Shown: piece after piece, positions 37,115-45,181 of the stretch
Position numbering within the stretch: the first letter of the stretch is position 1
How the letters are laid out: each line of letters opens with the position of its first letter
NCBI GenBank assembly: GCA_041946685.1
Contig: JBHGAV010000016.1
Span: 7,728 to 71,727, forward strand
Direction: 5' to 3'
DNA from: JBHGAV01 sp041946685
Lineage (GTDB): Bacteria; Acidobacteriota; Terriglobia; Bryobacterales; Bryobacteraceae
DNA: 64,000 nt
Notes under the pieces: model-generated
Database searches by the model: none
The model's input: the letters and a program-made list of their open reading frames with translations, nothing else
What the model was told of the DNA's origin: nothing
Made by a program: the position numbers and the translations under genes

Positions 37115-37872
37115 CCGCGCCTCACCGGTATCCCGTGCTTGCCCAGGTACTCCTTCAAATCGTCCACTGTGTACGTGCCGTAGTGGAAGATCGAAGCGGC
37201 GAGCGCGGCATCGGCCTCGCCCTCCGTCAGCACGCGCAGGAAATCCTCCGGCCCGCCGGCGCCGCCCGAAGCGATCACGGGAATATGCGTGGCGCGGGAG
37301 ACCGCCCTCGTCAGCTCGCAATCGAAGCCGCCCTGAACGCCATCCGTGTCCATGGACGTCAGCAGAATCTCGCCTGCGCCAAGCTCCTCGCCGCGCACCG
37401 CCCATTCGACGGCGTCCAGGCCCTCGTCGTCCCGGCCACCGCGCGTGTAGACCGTCCATGCAGACGGCGCGCGCCGCTTGGCGTCGATCGCCAGGACCAC
37501 GGCCTGAGAGCCGAATTCCAGGCTCAGCGCCGTGAGGAGCTCCGGTCGCCGGATGGCGGCGGTGTTCACGCTGACCTTATCGGCGCCCGCCATGAGAATC
37601 CGTCTGGCGTCGGCGACGGACCGGATGCCTCCGCCGACGGTCAGCGGGATGAACACCCTGCGCGCGGTGCGGGCAACCACGTCGGCCATGATGTCGCGCG
37701 CGTCGCTGGAGGCCGTGATGTCGAGGAAGACCAGTTCATCGGCGCCCTGCAGGTTGTAGCGCTCGGCCAGTTCCACCGGATCGCCCGCGTCGCGCAGGTT
37801 CACGAAGTTCACCCCTTTCACCACCCTCCCGGCGGTGACATCCAGACAGGGAATGATCCTTTTGGCCAGCAT
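37111..37872 (-). CDS. hisF: Imidazole glycerol phosphate synthase, cyclase subunit
   Basis: This 253-residue TIM barrel joins ammonia from HisH to PRFAR. It starts L-A-K-R-I-I-P-C-L-D-V-T-A-G-R-V-V-K-G-V, with catalytic Asp11 in C-L-D-V. The second catalytic Asp is in L-A-I-D-A-K-R (about 130). D-G-G-x and phosphate-binding G-G-A-G-G are also present. It lies 6 bases after hisH, its partner, and overlaps hisA by 4 bases. Confidence 0.98.
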   Translation of the reverse strand: MLAKRIIPCLDVTAGRVVKGVNFVNLRDAGDPVELAERYNLQGADELVFLDITASSDARDIMADVVARTARRVFIPLTVGGGIRSVADARRILMAGADKVSVNTAAIRRPELLTALSLEFGSQAVVLAIDAKRRAPSAWTVYTRGGRDDEGLDAVEWAVRGEELGAGEILLTSMDTDGVQGGFDCELTRAVSRATHIPVIASGGAGGPEDFLRVLTEGEADAALAASIFHYGTYTVDDLKEYLGKHGIPVRRG

Positions 37873-37878
37873 CCGGGT

Positions 37879-38472
37879 TCAAAGCTCCACGAAGTTCTTC
37901 ATGATGGCGAGACCGACCGGGCCCGATTTCTCCGGATGGAACTGCACCCCGAAGGTGGCGCCGCTCTCAAGAAGCGCCGTATAGGCGAGGCCATAGGTGC
38001 AGGTGGCCGCCGTCGCCTCCGTCACGGGCGCGTAGTAGCTGTGCGCGAAGTACACGTACGGCCGCGGCCCCACCCCGGCAAGCAGCCGGGACGGCATTCT
38101 CGGCTCCAGTTCGTTCCACCCCATGTGCGGCACCCTTGCCTCCGGCGGGAAGCGGCGGACCGTGCCGCTGAACAGGCTGAAGCCCGGAATGCCGGGGGCC
38201 TCCTCGCTACCCTCGAACAAGGCGTGCAGGCCCAGGCAGATCCCAAGAAAGGGCACTCCCGCTCTGATGCGCTCGAGGAACGCACCGCGCACGTCCAATT
38301 CGTCCATCGCCCGCATGATCTGCCCGAAGTGGCCGACTCCCGGCAGGATGATCTTGGACGCGGCGCGAAGCCCCTCCGCGTCGCGCACCAGGCGGTAGGC
38401 CGCCCCCACCTCGGCCAGGGTGTTCTCGACGGAGCGCAGGTTGCCGGCGCCGTAATCGAAGATGGCGATCAT
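37879..38472 (-). CDS. hisH: Imidazole glycerol phosphate synthase, glutaminase subunit
   Basis: This 197-residue class I glutaminase starts I-A-I-F-D-Y-G-A-G-N-L-R-S-V. The nucleophile Cys is in F-L-G-I-C-L-G-L-H (about 79) and the His-Glu pair in G-V-Q-F-H-P-E-K-S near the C-terminus. It supplies ammonia to HisF. The ATG at 38472 overlaps the hisB stop by 4 bases (ATGA); the frame upstream of it, to 38553, is a hisB shadow. Confidence 0.97.
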   Translation of the reverse strand: MIAIFDYGAGNLRSVENTLAEVGAAYRLVRDAEGLRAASKIILPGVGHFGQIMRAMDELDVRGAFLERIRAGVPFLGICLGLHALFEGSEEAPGIPGFSLFSGTVRRFPPEARVPHMGWNELEPRMPSRLLAGVGPRPYVYFAHSYYAPVTEATAATCTYGLAYTALLESGATFGVQFHPEKSGPVGLAIMKNFVEL

Positions 38473-39056
38473 AGCAGCCCCTTGGTCGAGGGCAACTGGC
38501 CGCGAAGGCTCTTGTCCTTCGAGCAGGCGTAGCGCAGGGCGCGCGCGAAGCACTTGAAGACGGCCTCCAGCTTGTGGTGGCTGGAGCGGCCGTAGAGCAC
38601 CTTCACGTGGACATTGGCTCGGGCGTGATCGGCGAATCCTCCGAAGAAGTCCGCCACAAGCTCGGCCTGAAGATCTCCCACCAGCCGCGTCGTCACCCGG
38701 TCCTGGTAGACCAGCGCCGGCCGTCCCCCCAGGTCGACCGCCGCTACCGCCAGCGTTTCGTCCATGGGCATTACGAAGTAGCCGGCGCGATTGATGCCGC
38801 GCCGGTCGCCGAGAGCCTTGGAGAACAGCTCTCCCAGGACGATCCCAACGTCTTCCACCGTGTGGTGCTGATCGACATCCAGGTCGCCCGCAGCCTTGAG
38901 CTTCAAGTCGAAACTGCCGTGCCGGGCGAAGAGTTCCAGCATGTGATCTAGAAAACGAATCCCCGTCGAGATGTCATAGCTGCCGCGCCCTTCAAGCTTC
39001 AGGCTTCCCTCGATCTGAGTCTCCCTGGTTTCGCGGCAGATGGTGGCGGCTCTCAT
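38469..39056 (-). CDS. hisB: Imidazoleglycerol-phosphate dehydratase
   Basis: This 195-residue Mn enzyme has R-F-L-D-H-M-L-E-L-F-A-R-H-G, the metal motif D-Q-H-H-T-V-E-D-V-G-I (about 63) and G-R-S-S-H-H-K-L-E-A (about 160). It is the dehydratase-only form, without the histidinol-phosphatase domain fused in some Proteobacteria. A phosphatase must therefore be encoded elsewhere; the HAD gene directly upstream is a candidate. It overlaps both neighbours by 4 bases. Confidence 0.98.
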   Translation of the reverse strand: MRAATICRETRETQIEGSLKLEGRGSYDISTGIRFLDHMLELFARHGSFDLKLKAAGDLDVDQHHTVEDVGIVLGELFSKALGDRRGINRAGYFVMPMDETLAVAAVDLGGRPALVYQDRVTTRLVGDLQAELVADFFGGFADHARANVHVKVLYGRSSHHKLEAVFKCFARALRYACSKDKSLRGQLPSTKGLL

Positions 39057-39730
39057 AGCACGGTCTCCAACTGGTTGAGGTCTTCAATGACGGCAAACGC
39101 CTTCTCGGCCTCGAACAGAGAAACCAGATCGGCCCTTGCCGGGCTGTCGGGGGCAGCTATGCCGATAAACGGCACACCCGCGGCACGGGCGCTGCGGGCG
39201 TCGTCCACAGTGTCGCCGACGTACCAGATCCGATCTGCTCCTGTCAGCGCGGCGATCTTCGCGAGCCCGTCCGGCGCCGGCTTCCCCCGCACCACATCTT
39301 CAGCGCCGATGAGCGGGTCGAAGGTGAGATGCGCGGCAAACCGGCTCAAGGTCATCTGCGCTTCCGCTCTCGGCCGGCCCGTGAATACGGCCAGCCGGTA
39401 GCGACCGCCCAGGTCCTCCAGCAGCCCCGGCCGGGCCGCCCACTTCTCCCGGCGCATCAGTCCGTTCTCGCCGTCGCCCAGGAAGATGGACTGAAACTGA
39501 GCGACGACCGAATCGTAGTCAACCGCGCCGCCCAGGTCCTGAATGATCTTGTGCGCCACGGACCAGTCGTTGGTCCAGCCGCCGGCGTTCTTCAGTGCCT
39601 GAATGCGGTCGTTGCCGATTTCCGAACCGGTAAAGTACTGGACAGTTCGGCGAATCGTCTCCCGGTAGGATTCGGTGACGTCCACCAGAACCCCGTCCAT
39701 GTCGAAGACCAGCACACCGCTCGCGCTCAC
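39053..39730 (-). CDS. HAD-superfamily phosphatase inside the his operon; candidate histidinol-phosphatase
   Basis: This 225-residue HAD hydrolase has motif I F-D-M-D-G-V-L-V-D-V, a helical cap (residues ~15-90), and motif II F-T-G-R-P (about 117). Motif III has K in R-G-K-P-A-P-D-G-L and motif IV is Y-V-G-D-T-V-D-D (about 165). It lies between hisC and hisB with 4-base overlaps on both sides, so it is translated as part of the operon. The operon has no other histidinol-phosphatase. The pathway step before HisD needs one, so dephosphorylation of L-histidinol phosphate is the best guess from context. A general phosphatase cannot be excluded. Confidence 0.85.
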   Translation of the reverse strand: MSASGVLVFDMDGVLVDVTESYRETIRRTVQYFTGSEIGNDRIQALKNAGGWTNDWSVAHKIIQDLGGAVDYDSVVAQFQSIFLGDGENGLMRREKWAARPGLLEDLGGRYRLAVFTGRPRAEAQMTLSRFAAHLTFDPLIGAEDVVRGKPAPDGLAKIAALTGADRIWYVGDTVDDARSARAAGVPFIGIAAPDSPARADLVSLFEAEKAFAVIEDLNQLETVL

Positions 39731-40791
39731 CAGATCTCCTCCAGGGCCGCGAGGAACCGGGCGATCTGCTCGCGCGTGCCGACGGTCACCCTCACGCAGC
39801 CGGCAAGTTCGTAACTACGGTCACGAACCAGCACCCCGCGATCGCGCAGCTTGTCGCGGACTTCGATGGCGCGCGGCCCGGCCTGGAAGAGCACGAAGTT
39901 GGCCTGGCTGCGGAAGTAAGGGATCCGCAGGCGGTCGAGTCCCGCATACAGCATCTCGCGCGCGGCGAGGGCCTCGGAGACATAGCCGGTGATGTACTCC
40001 CGATCCCGCACCGCCTCCGTCGCCGCCAACACCGCCAATGTGTTCACGCTGTATGGGGACTGCGCCTTGTGCAGATAGCTGATGTTGGGAGCCTGCGAGA
40101 ATACGCACCCCAGACGCATCGCCGCCATGCCGAAGACCTTCGAGAATGTGCGGCTCACAAAGAGATTCGGCGAGCGCTCGACGAGCGGCAGGGCCGTCAC
40201 GCCGCTGAACTCGAAGTAGGCCTCGTCGATCAGCACCGCCGCTCCTGGCGCCCGGTCAAGAATGCGCTTGACTCCCTCAACCCCGATTCCGGTGCCGGTT
40301 GGATTGTTCGGATTGGCGATGAGAATCGCACGGGTCGACGGCCGGATCGCACCGAGCAGTCTTTCAAGGGGGAACGCCAGGTCACTGGAACGGTAGTCGA
40401 TCTCACGAATCGAGGCGCCGGCCACCTCCGCGTAGAAGCGGTACATGGCGTAGGAAGGCCGCAGCAGGAGCACGTCGTCGCCATCGTCGACGTACGTGTT
40501 CACGATCACCTGGATCGCTTCGTCCGTTCCGTTGGTGAGCAGAAGACGTTCGGCCGGCACGCCGAAGAATGCGGCCAAAGCTGCTTTTGCTTCCCCGTAC
40601 TCGGGATACACGGCCAGTCCGTCGGCCTTCAGGATGCCGCGGAGGAACTCGATAACCCTGGGAGAACAGCCAACCGTATTCTCGTTGAAATCGAGCCGCA
40701 GCTTGGCCGCCCGGCCCGCGGTGGGCGGGGAGTACGGCGCCATCTGCAGCACGGCATTGCGAGGCCGGGGCCCCGTAATTGTCTCAGCCAC
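39727..40791 (-). CDS. hisC: Histidinol-phosphate aminotransferase
   Basis: This 354-residue fold type I PLP enzyme has N-x-N-P-T-G (A-N-P-N-N-P-T-G, about 162), D-E-A-Y-F-E-F and the Schiff-base Lys in R-T-F-S-K-V-F-G-M-A-A-M-R-L-G (about 217). L-R-L-D-F-N-E-N near the N-terminus is typical of HisC. It converts imidazole-acetol phosphate to histidinol phosphate. It overlaps hisD by 8 bases and the HAD gene by 4. Confidence 0.96.
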   Translation of the reverse strand: MAETITGPRPRNAVLQMAPYSPPTAGRAAKLRLDFNENTVGCSPRVIEFLRGILKADGLAVYPEYGEAKAALAAFFGVPAERLLLTNGTDEAIQVIVNTYVDDGDDVLLLRPSYAMYRFYAEVAGASIREIDYRSSDLAFPLERLLGAIRPSTRAILIANPNNPTGTGIGVEGVKRILDRAPGAAVLIDEAYFEFSGVTALPLVERSPNLFVSRTFSKVFGMAAMRLGCVFSQAPNISYLHKAQSPYSVNTLAVLAATEAVRDREYITGYVSEALAAREMLYAGLDRLRIPYFRSQANFVLFQAGPRAIEVRDKLRDRGVLVRDRSYELAGCVRVTVGTREQIARFLAALEEIW

Positions 40792-42040
40792 CTAGTCGTA
40801 CCTCCACGCTGCGTGCATGTGCTTCCAGTCCTTCGGCGCGGGCCAGGGTAGTGATGGCGCCAGCCAGCTTCCCGAGTGTTGGGCGCGTTAACTCCTGCAC
40901 GGAGATCACCTTGACGAAGTCCGCCGCGGACAAGCCCCCGCGCAGTCTGGCAACGCCTGAGGTCGGCAGGACATGGTTCGGGCCGGAGGCGTAATCGCCG
41001 GCGGCCTCGGGACTGAACGGCCCGACGAACACGCTCCCGGCTGATTTCAAGCTCGCCAGCAGCGAGGCGCTCGGGATGCTCAGGTGCTCGGGCGCGAACG
41101 CGTTGGCTAATTCCATGGCCTGATCAAGCGTCTGCGTCAGAATGATGGCGCTGTTCCCGTCGATCGATCTGCGCGCGGTCGGCGCGGTTGGCAAGGTCCG
41201 TAGTTGCCGCTCGACTTCGCCGGCCACAGCCCGGGCAAGCCGCTTGCTGGTGGTGACCAGAATCGCCGCGGCGTCCACGTCGTGCTCGGCCTGCGCCAGC
41301 ATGTCGGCCGCGATCACGCGGGGATCCCCCTCGGCCGCGATGATCAGGATCTCGGTGGGCCCGGCCACAAAGTCGATGCCGACTTCGCCGGCGAGCAGCT
41401 TCTTGGCCGCCGCGACATAGATGTTACCCGGCCCGACGATGCGGTCCACCTTGGGGACGGTCTTGGTTCCGAAAGCGAAGGCCGCGATGGCGTGTGCGCC
41501 CCCCATCCGGAATATCTGTTGGACCTTCAGGTACGCCGCCGTGCCCAGGACCTCCGGAGACGGCCGGGGAGACGCGGCAAAAGTGTCTCTGACGCCCGCA
41601 ACCTGGGCGGGGATGACGGTCATCAGCAGCGTCGAAGGCAACGGGTAGCGGCCCGAAGGCACGTAGGCGGCCATGGCGTCCAGAGGTCTCACGATCTGTC
41701 CGGCCCGCTGGCCGTCCCCGAGGCGCGCCATCCTGGGCCGCGGCATCTGCATCCGTGCAAAGTCCCGGATGTGCCGGGAAGCCTGCCTCAGCGCGCGCCG
41801 GAAACCAGGAGTAAGGCTGCGATAGCCCGCCTCGAGATCGGAAGCGGGGACTACAACGGTCCTGGCCGCGCTCTCCAACCCATCCAACCGGCGTGCGTAC
41901 TTCAAGAGGGCGCAGTCGCCGCCGCGCCGCACGTCCTCCAGAATGGGCGCCACGATCCGCTCGGCCTGGTTCAGCCGCGCGGACCGCCTTCGGAGTATTC
42001 CCTCCGCCCCTCGATGATCGATGATCCTGAGCATGGTCAC
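40784..42040 (-). CDS. hisD: Histidinol dehydrogenase
   Basis: This 418-residue Zn- and NAD-dependent enzyme makes the last two oxidations to histidine. It shows D-A-M-A-A-Y-V-P-S-G-R-Y-P-L-P-S-T, G-G-A-H-A-I-A-A-F-A-F-G-T, G-P-G-N-I-Y-V and V-A-G-P-T-E-I-L-I-I-A. The C-terminal A-P-E-H-L and G-P-N-H-V-L-P-T-S-G-V-A-R segments provide the metal- and catalysis-related residues. It overlaps hisG by 4 bases and hisC by 8. Confidence 0.98.
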   Translation of the reverse strand: MTMLRIIDHRGAEGILRRRSARLNQAERIVAPILEDVRRGGDCALLKYARRLDGLESAARTVVVPASDLEAGYRSLTPGFRRALRQASRHIRDFARMQMPRPRMARLGDGQRAGQIVRPLDAMAAYVPSGRYPLPSTLLMTVIPAQVAGVRDTFAASPRPSPEVLGTAAYLKVQQIFRMGGAHAIAAFAFGTKTVPKVDRIVGPGNIYVAAAKKLLAGEVGIDFVAGPTEILIIAAEGDPRVIAADMLAQAEHDVDAAAILVTTSKRLARAVAGEVERQLRTLPTAPTARRSIDGNSAIILTQTLDQAMELANAFAPEHLSIPSASLLASLKSAGSVFVGPFSPEAAGDYASGPNHVLPTSGVARLRGGLSAADFVKVISVQELTRPTLGKLAGAITTLARAEGLEAHARSVEVRLGG

Positions 42041-42906
42041 ATCACAATCTTGTTCAGCGGGTACTCGACGATCCCCTCGGCGCCGGCCTCCTTCAGCCGC
42101 GGGATGATCGTCCGCACCGTGGTTTCGTCCAGGATGGTGTTCACCGCCAGCCAGTCTTCGTCACTCAGGTGGCTGACGGTGGGCTTCTTCAGGGCCGGCA
42201 GGACACCCAGCACCGCCGCGAGGTTCTTCCGGTGCACATTGAGCATCAGGCCCACCTTGCCCAAGGCGCTGATGGCGCCTTCGAGCAGCATCCGGATGTC
42301 CTCCAGCTTCCTCCTCTTCCAGGGATCCGCCCAGGAATCCACGTTGGCGATGAGCTGCGTATTGGATTCCAGCACCGTTTCGATGATCCGCAGTTTGTTG
42401 GCCCGGAGGCTGGAACCGGTCTCGGTCACCTCGACGATGGCGTCGGCCAGCACGGGAGGCTTGACTTCGGTGGCGCCCCAACTGAATTCGACCTTCGCCT
42501 CCACGCCGCGCGCCGCAAGGTACCGCCGCGTTGCTCCCACCAGTTCGGTGGCGATGACCTTCCCCTGAAGGTCCGATACACTCTGGAACGGAGAGGCTTC
42601 CGGCACTGCCAGCACCCAGCGCACCTTCCCGAAGCTCTGCTTGGCGTAGATCAGGTCGGCGACGGTCACCACCTTGGCCTCTGTCTCCTCCACCCAGTCC
42701 CGCCCGGTGAGGCCGGTATCCAGTACGCCGTCCTCGACGTAGCGCGCCATCTCCTGGGCGCGGATCATCATGCACTCGATCTCGGGATCGTCGATTGCGG
42801 GGAAATACGAACGGCTGCTCGTGCTGATGTTGAATCCCGCCCTGCGGAATAGGTCGATCGTCGCACTCTCCAGGCTCCCCTTGGGAATGCCGAGTTTGAG
42901 ATTCAT
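42037..42906 (-). CDS. hisG: ATP phosphoribosyltransferase, long form
   Basis: This 289-residue enzyme makes the first step of histidine synthesis. L-K-L-G-I-P-K-G-S-L-E begins the protein, and D-T-G-L-T-G-R-D-W-V (about 63) and E-V-T-E-T-G-S-S-L-R-A-N (about 160) are PRPP/ATP-site motifs. The ~75-residue C-terminal ACT-like domain identifies the long, HisZ-independent form, which is normally feedback-inhibited by histidine. The start is ATG 42906, overlapping the hisI stop by 4 bases. The frame upstream to 42963 lies in hisI. Confidence 0.96.
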   Translation of the reverse strand: MNLKLGIPKGSLESATIDLFRRAGFNISTSSRSYFPAIDDPEIECMMIRAQEMARYVEDGVLDTGLTGRDWVEETEAKVVTVADLIYAKQSFGKVRWVLAVPEASPFQSVSDLQGKVIATELVGATRRYLAARGVEAKVEFSWGATEVKPPVLADAIVEVTETGSSLRANKLRIIETVLESNTQLIANVDSWADPWKRRKLEDIRMLLEGAISALGKVGLMLNVHRKNLAAVLGVLPALKKPTVSHLSDEDWLAVNTILDETTVRTIIPRLKEAGAEGIVEYPLNKIVM

Positions 42907-43283
42907 TTCTTGCTCCCGTAGGTCTGGTCCGGATCGTAAGCGCGTGTCTCCGAGACCACCCACTCGCCGCCCGTCAGCGTTCGAAAGAAGCAGCTCCGGT
43001 ATCCCTCGTGGCAGACCCCCGGACCGAGCGGCTCCACGCGCAACAGGAGCGAGTCGAGGTCACAGTCCACGGAAATCTCCCGGACCACGAGACGGTGGCC
43101 GCTGGTCTCGCCCTTCATCCACAGCTTGTTCCGCGAGCGGCTGAAGAAGGTCGCATAGCCGGTCTCCACCGTCTTGCGGAAGGACTCCTGGTTCATGAAG
43201 CCCACCATGAGCACCCGGCCAGAGTCGCTGTCCTGGATGACTGCTGGGACCAGACCTCCCAGTTTGTCAAAATCTAGATCCAT
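42903..43283 (-). CDS. hisI: Phosphoribosyl-AMP cyclohydrolase
   Basis: This 126-residue Zn enzyme shows V-L-M-V-G-F-M-N, the metal residues in S-V-D-C-D-L-D-S-L-L-L (about 80) and C-H-E-G-Y-R-S-C-F-F-R (about 99). There is no HisE (phosphoribosyl-ATP pyrophosphatase) domain and no hisE gene in the operon. The start is ATG 43283; the frame to 43313 runs back into the attenuator hairpin and is unlikely to be used. It is the first structural gene of the operon, 14 bases after the attenuator's U tract. Confidence 0.95.
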   Translation of the reverse strand: MDLDFDKLGGLVPAVIQDSDSGRVLMVGFMNQESFRKTVETGYATFFSRSRNKLWMKGETSGHRLVVREISVDCDLDSLLLRVEPLGPGVCHEGYRSCFFRTLTGGEWVVSETRAYDPDQTYGSKK

Positions 43284-43296
43284 CCCGTCCACCAAT

Positions 43297-43325
43297 GAAA
43301 ACGCCCGCCACAACCGCGGCGGGCG
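43297..43325 (-). terminator. Intrinsic attenuator terminator of the his operon
   Basis: In the minus-strand transcript an 8-bp perfect stem forms (43325-43318 with 43309-43302; arms CGCCCGCC/GGCGGGCG, loop GCGGTTGT), followed directly by UUUUC. It lies between the His-rich leader ORF and hisI. The 5' arm contains GCCCG. This can pair instead with CGGGC at the last codons of the leader peptide (43368-43364), which gives the alternative structure needed for attenuation. Confidence 0.8.
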
Positions 43326-43360
43326 ATCTTTTCTGTTTCGCTTTGAGGATTGCTCAGAAG

Positions 43361-43417
43361 TCAGCCCGTCGCGCTGAAAGCCCGATGATGGTGGTGATGG
43401 CAGTTGGCGGCGGACAT
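43361..43417 (-). CDS. hisL: his operon leader peptide with five consecutive His codons
   Basis: This 18-codon ORF reads MSAANCHHHHHRAFSATG. The five His codons (CAT CAC CAC CAT CAT) are uninterrupted. An AGGA is present 5-9 bases upstream of the ATG. It lies just upstream of the his attenuator hairpin and hisI and downstream of an extended -10. If charged His-tRNA is scarce, a ribosome would stall on the His run. The distal CGGGC would then be free to pair with the terminator's 5' arm and keep transcription going. A ribosome that reaches the stop covers that segment and lets the terminator form. No protein homology is expected for such a short leader; the call rests on codon content and layout. 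Confidence 0.8.
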   Translation of the reverse strand: MSAANCHHHHHRAFSATG

Positions 43418-43435
43418 GTTGTTCCTGAAGTCGCT

Positions 43436-43444
43436 AGTATACCA
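43436..43444 (-). promoter_or_regulatory. Extended -10 promoter of the his operon
   Basis: On the minus strand TGGTATACT (TGn plus TATACT) gives an extended -10 box. Transcription would begin near 43429, 12 bases before the hisL start codon. The -35 region is weak, as often seen with extended -10 promoters. Confidence 0.5.
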
Positions 43445-43483
43445 GAACACGCGCCCTGCCTGATGAGCCGTCCTCATTTCGGC

Positions 43484-43489
43484 TATAAT
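43484..43489 (+). promoter_or_regulatory. Consensus TATAAT -10 box of the GT39-like gene
   Basis: A perfect TATAAT lies 23 bases upstream of the ATG at 43513 and 8 bases upstream of the TTG at 43498. A transcription start near 43496 leaves almost no 5' UTR, and no ribosome binding site is visible. The message may be leaderless. The box is divergent from the his promoter, about 40 bp away. Confidence 0.5.
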
Positions 43490-43512
43490 CGGCAGTCTTG
43501 TCCCACGCACAG

Positions 43513-45165
43513 ATGTCTCATCGCATCCACTTCTGGCCGGGCGGAGCGCTGCTGTGGCTGCTGATGCTCGCGGTGGATCTCGGCTTGCTCTGGGCCAGCG
43601 GCGCCTTTCACGCGGAGTTCGGGGAATACCCCGACGAGCCCTCGCACTACATCACCGGCCTCATGGTGCGCGACTACGTGGCCTCAGGCTTCCCTGCTCC
43701 GCCCATGCGATACGCGGAGAACTACTACCTGCACTATCCCAAGGTCGCGCTGGGACACTACCCTCCCCTGCTCTACCTGGTGGAAGCCGCCTGGACGTTG
43801 GTATTCCCGGTTTCCAGGGTCTCGTTGCTGCTGCTGAATGCCTTACTGACGGCGTTCGGAGCAACCCTGCTGGCCGCGATGACGGCACGGAGATATGGGC
43901 CGTGGGCGGGAGTGGGCGCGGGCCTGGCTCTCATTGCTTCCCCCTTGGTTCAATGCTTCTGCGGCATGGTGATGGCGGAGCCGCTCGCGTTCTGCCTCAC
44001 CTTGTGCGCGCTCATCTTTTGCCGCCGGTACTTCGAGACGGAGCGTTGGACGGATGCTGCCTGGTTCGGTCTCTTTGCCGCCTTCGCGGTGCTCACCAAG
44101 CAGGTCACGCTCTTCCTGGCACTGGTGCCCCCGATCACGCTGCTGCTGACGGGGAAGTTTGGTCTTCTGAAGCGCCTGGCTTTCTGGCTTCCCGCTGTGG
44201 TCGTCCTGGTGGTGGCGGGGCCCTGGTATGTGTTCGCCGCACGCTACTTCTCGGTGAAGCTCAGGAGTCTGGCCGCGGTGTCCTGGGCAAGGCCCTCCTG
44301 GCTCGAACAGGTGTCGGCATTCGTCGGCGCGGAAGGGTACACACTCACGGCCTTGTCGGCGCTGGGCCTAGGGGCGTTCGTCATCTGGCCCTGCATTCGC
44401 CGCCGTCGGGTCGAAGCAGAGTGGGCCGTTTGGGCCGCGGCCGTTGCCGCCTTCCAAGTCTTCCGGCAACTCGCGCCGGCCGCAGGGGAGACCAGACATC
44501 TCATCAATATCCAGCCGGCAATTGTCGCCTTGGCCGTGGGCGGCATCGTCTGGCTCGTGGGGCTTGTCACTGCTGCTGGCAGCAGGCGTGCGATGGGGGC
44601 GGCGGCCTTGGTGCTTATTATCGGGTCCGCCTTCCTGCTGGAATCCTTCCCCCTGCCCCGCCGCCGCCACCATGGTTACGCGGAAGCCGCGGCGCAACTC
44701 ACCGCGGATCCTCGGTATGAGGACGCTGTGTTCCTCATCTGTTCCGACGCGAGTGGCGAGGGGGCCTTTATCGCCGAAGTTGCCGCCAGGGAGCGGCGGC
44801 CCGGCCACATCATCCTCCGCGCCAGCAAAATGCTGGTTCATATGAACTGGACCGGGTGGAGTTACGCGCCGTTCTTTGACACACCGGAGGAAGCACAGAC
44901 GTACATGGAGAGCGTGCCGGTACGGATACTGGTCGTCGAGACTGGCGGCGGCCGGCGTTTGTGGGGCTACGAGAGACTGACCGAGGAAATGCTCCAGCGG
45001 TATCCGGAACGATGGGCAGCGATCGGCTCCTACTCCGGGAGCCGCTCTCGATCGGCGGCGGGGGTCCAGGTCAAAGCGTACCGCCTGACCGGGGGCGAAG
45101 GGAGGCCCCTTTCCCGAATCCGCATCGATGTGAGGGCCCGCCTGGGCAGAGACATCGGCAACTGA
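43513..45165 (+). CDS. GT39-like polytopic membrane protein (dolichyl-phosphate-mannose-protein mannosyltransferase type)
   Basis: This ~550-residue protein has 8-9 hydrophobic helices, then a soluble C-terminal region of ~150 residues. After the first helix it has the acidic loop F-G-E-Y-P-D-E-P-S-H-Y, and G-H-Y-P-P-L-L-Y-L follows. This is the layout of PMT_2/ArnT glycosyltransferases that use polyprenyl-phosphate sugars. The substrate is unknown. The frame opens at TTG 43498, but ATG 43513 is the more conventional start; with the strong -10 at 43484 either gives a near-leaderless message. It is divergent from the his operon and convergent with the NHL-repeat gene. Confidence 0.7.
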   Translation: MSHRIHFWPGGALLWLLMLAVDLGLLWASGAFHAEFGEYPDEPSHYITGLMVRDYVASGFPAPPMRYAENYYLHYPKVALGHYPPLLYLVEAAWTLVFPVSRVSLLLLNALLTAFGATLLAAMTARRYGPWAGVGAGLALIASPLVQCFCGMVMAEPLAFCLTLCALIFCRRYFETERWTDAAWFGLFAAFAVLTKQVTLFLALVPPITLLLTGKFGLLKRLAFWLPAVVVLVVAGPWYVFAARYFSVKLRSLAAVSWARPSWLEQVSAFVGAEGYTLTALSALGLGAFVIWPCIRRRRVEAEWAVWAAAVAAFQVFRQLAPAAGETRHLINIQPAIVALAVGGIVWLVGLVTAAGSRRAMGAAALVLIIGSAFLLESFPLPRRRHHGYAEAAAQLTADPRYEDAVFLICSDASGEGAFIAEVAARERRPGHIILRASKMLVHMNWTGWSYAPFFDTPEEAQTYMESVPVRILVVETGGGRRLWGYERLTEEMLQRYPERWAAIGSYSGSRSRSAAGVQVKAYRLTGGEGRPLSRIRIDVRARLGRDIGN

Positions 45166-45181
45166 GCTCCGCCCTCCGGCT

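Noticed and set aside
43302..43325. The his hairpin as a plus-strand terminator
   Set aside because: On the plus strand there is no upstream plus-strand gene, and its U tract (GATCTTTT) is offset. Position and U tract fit the minus-strand leader.
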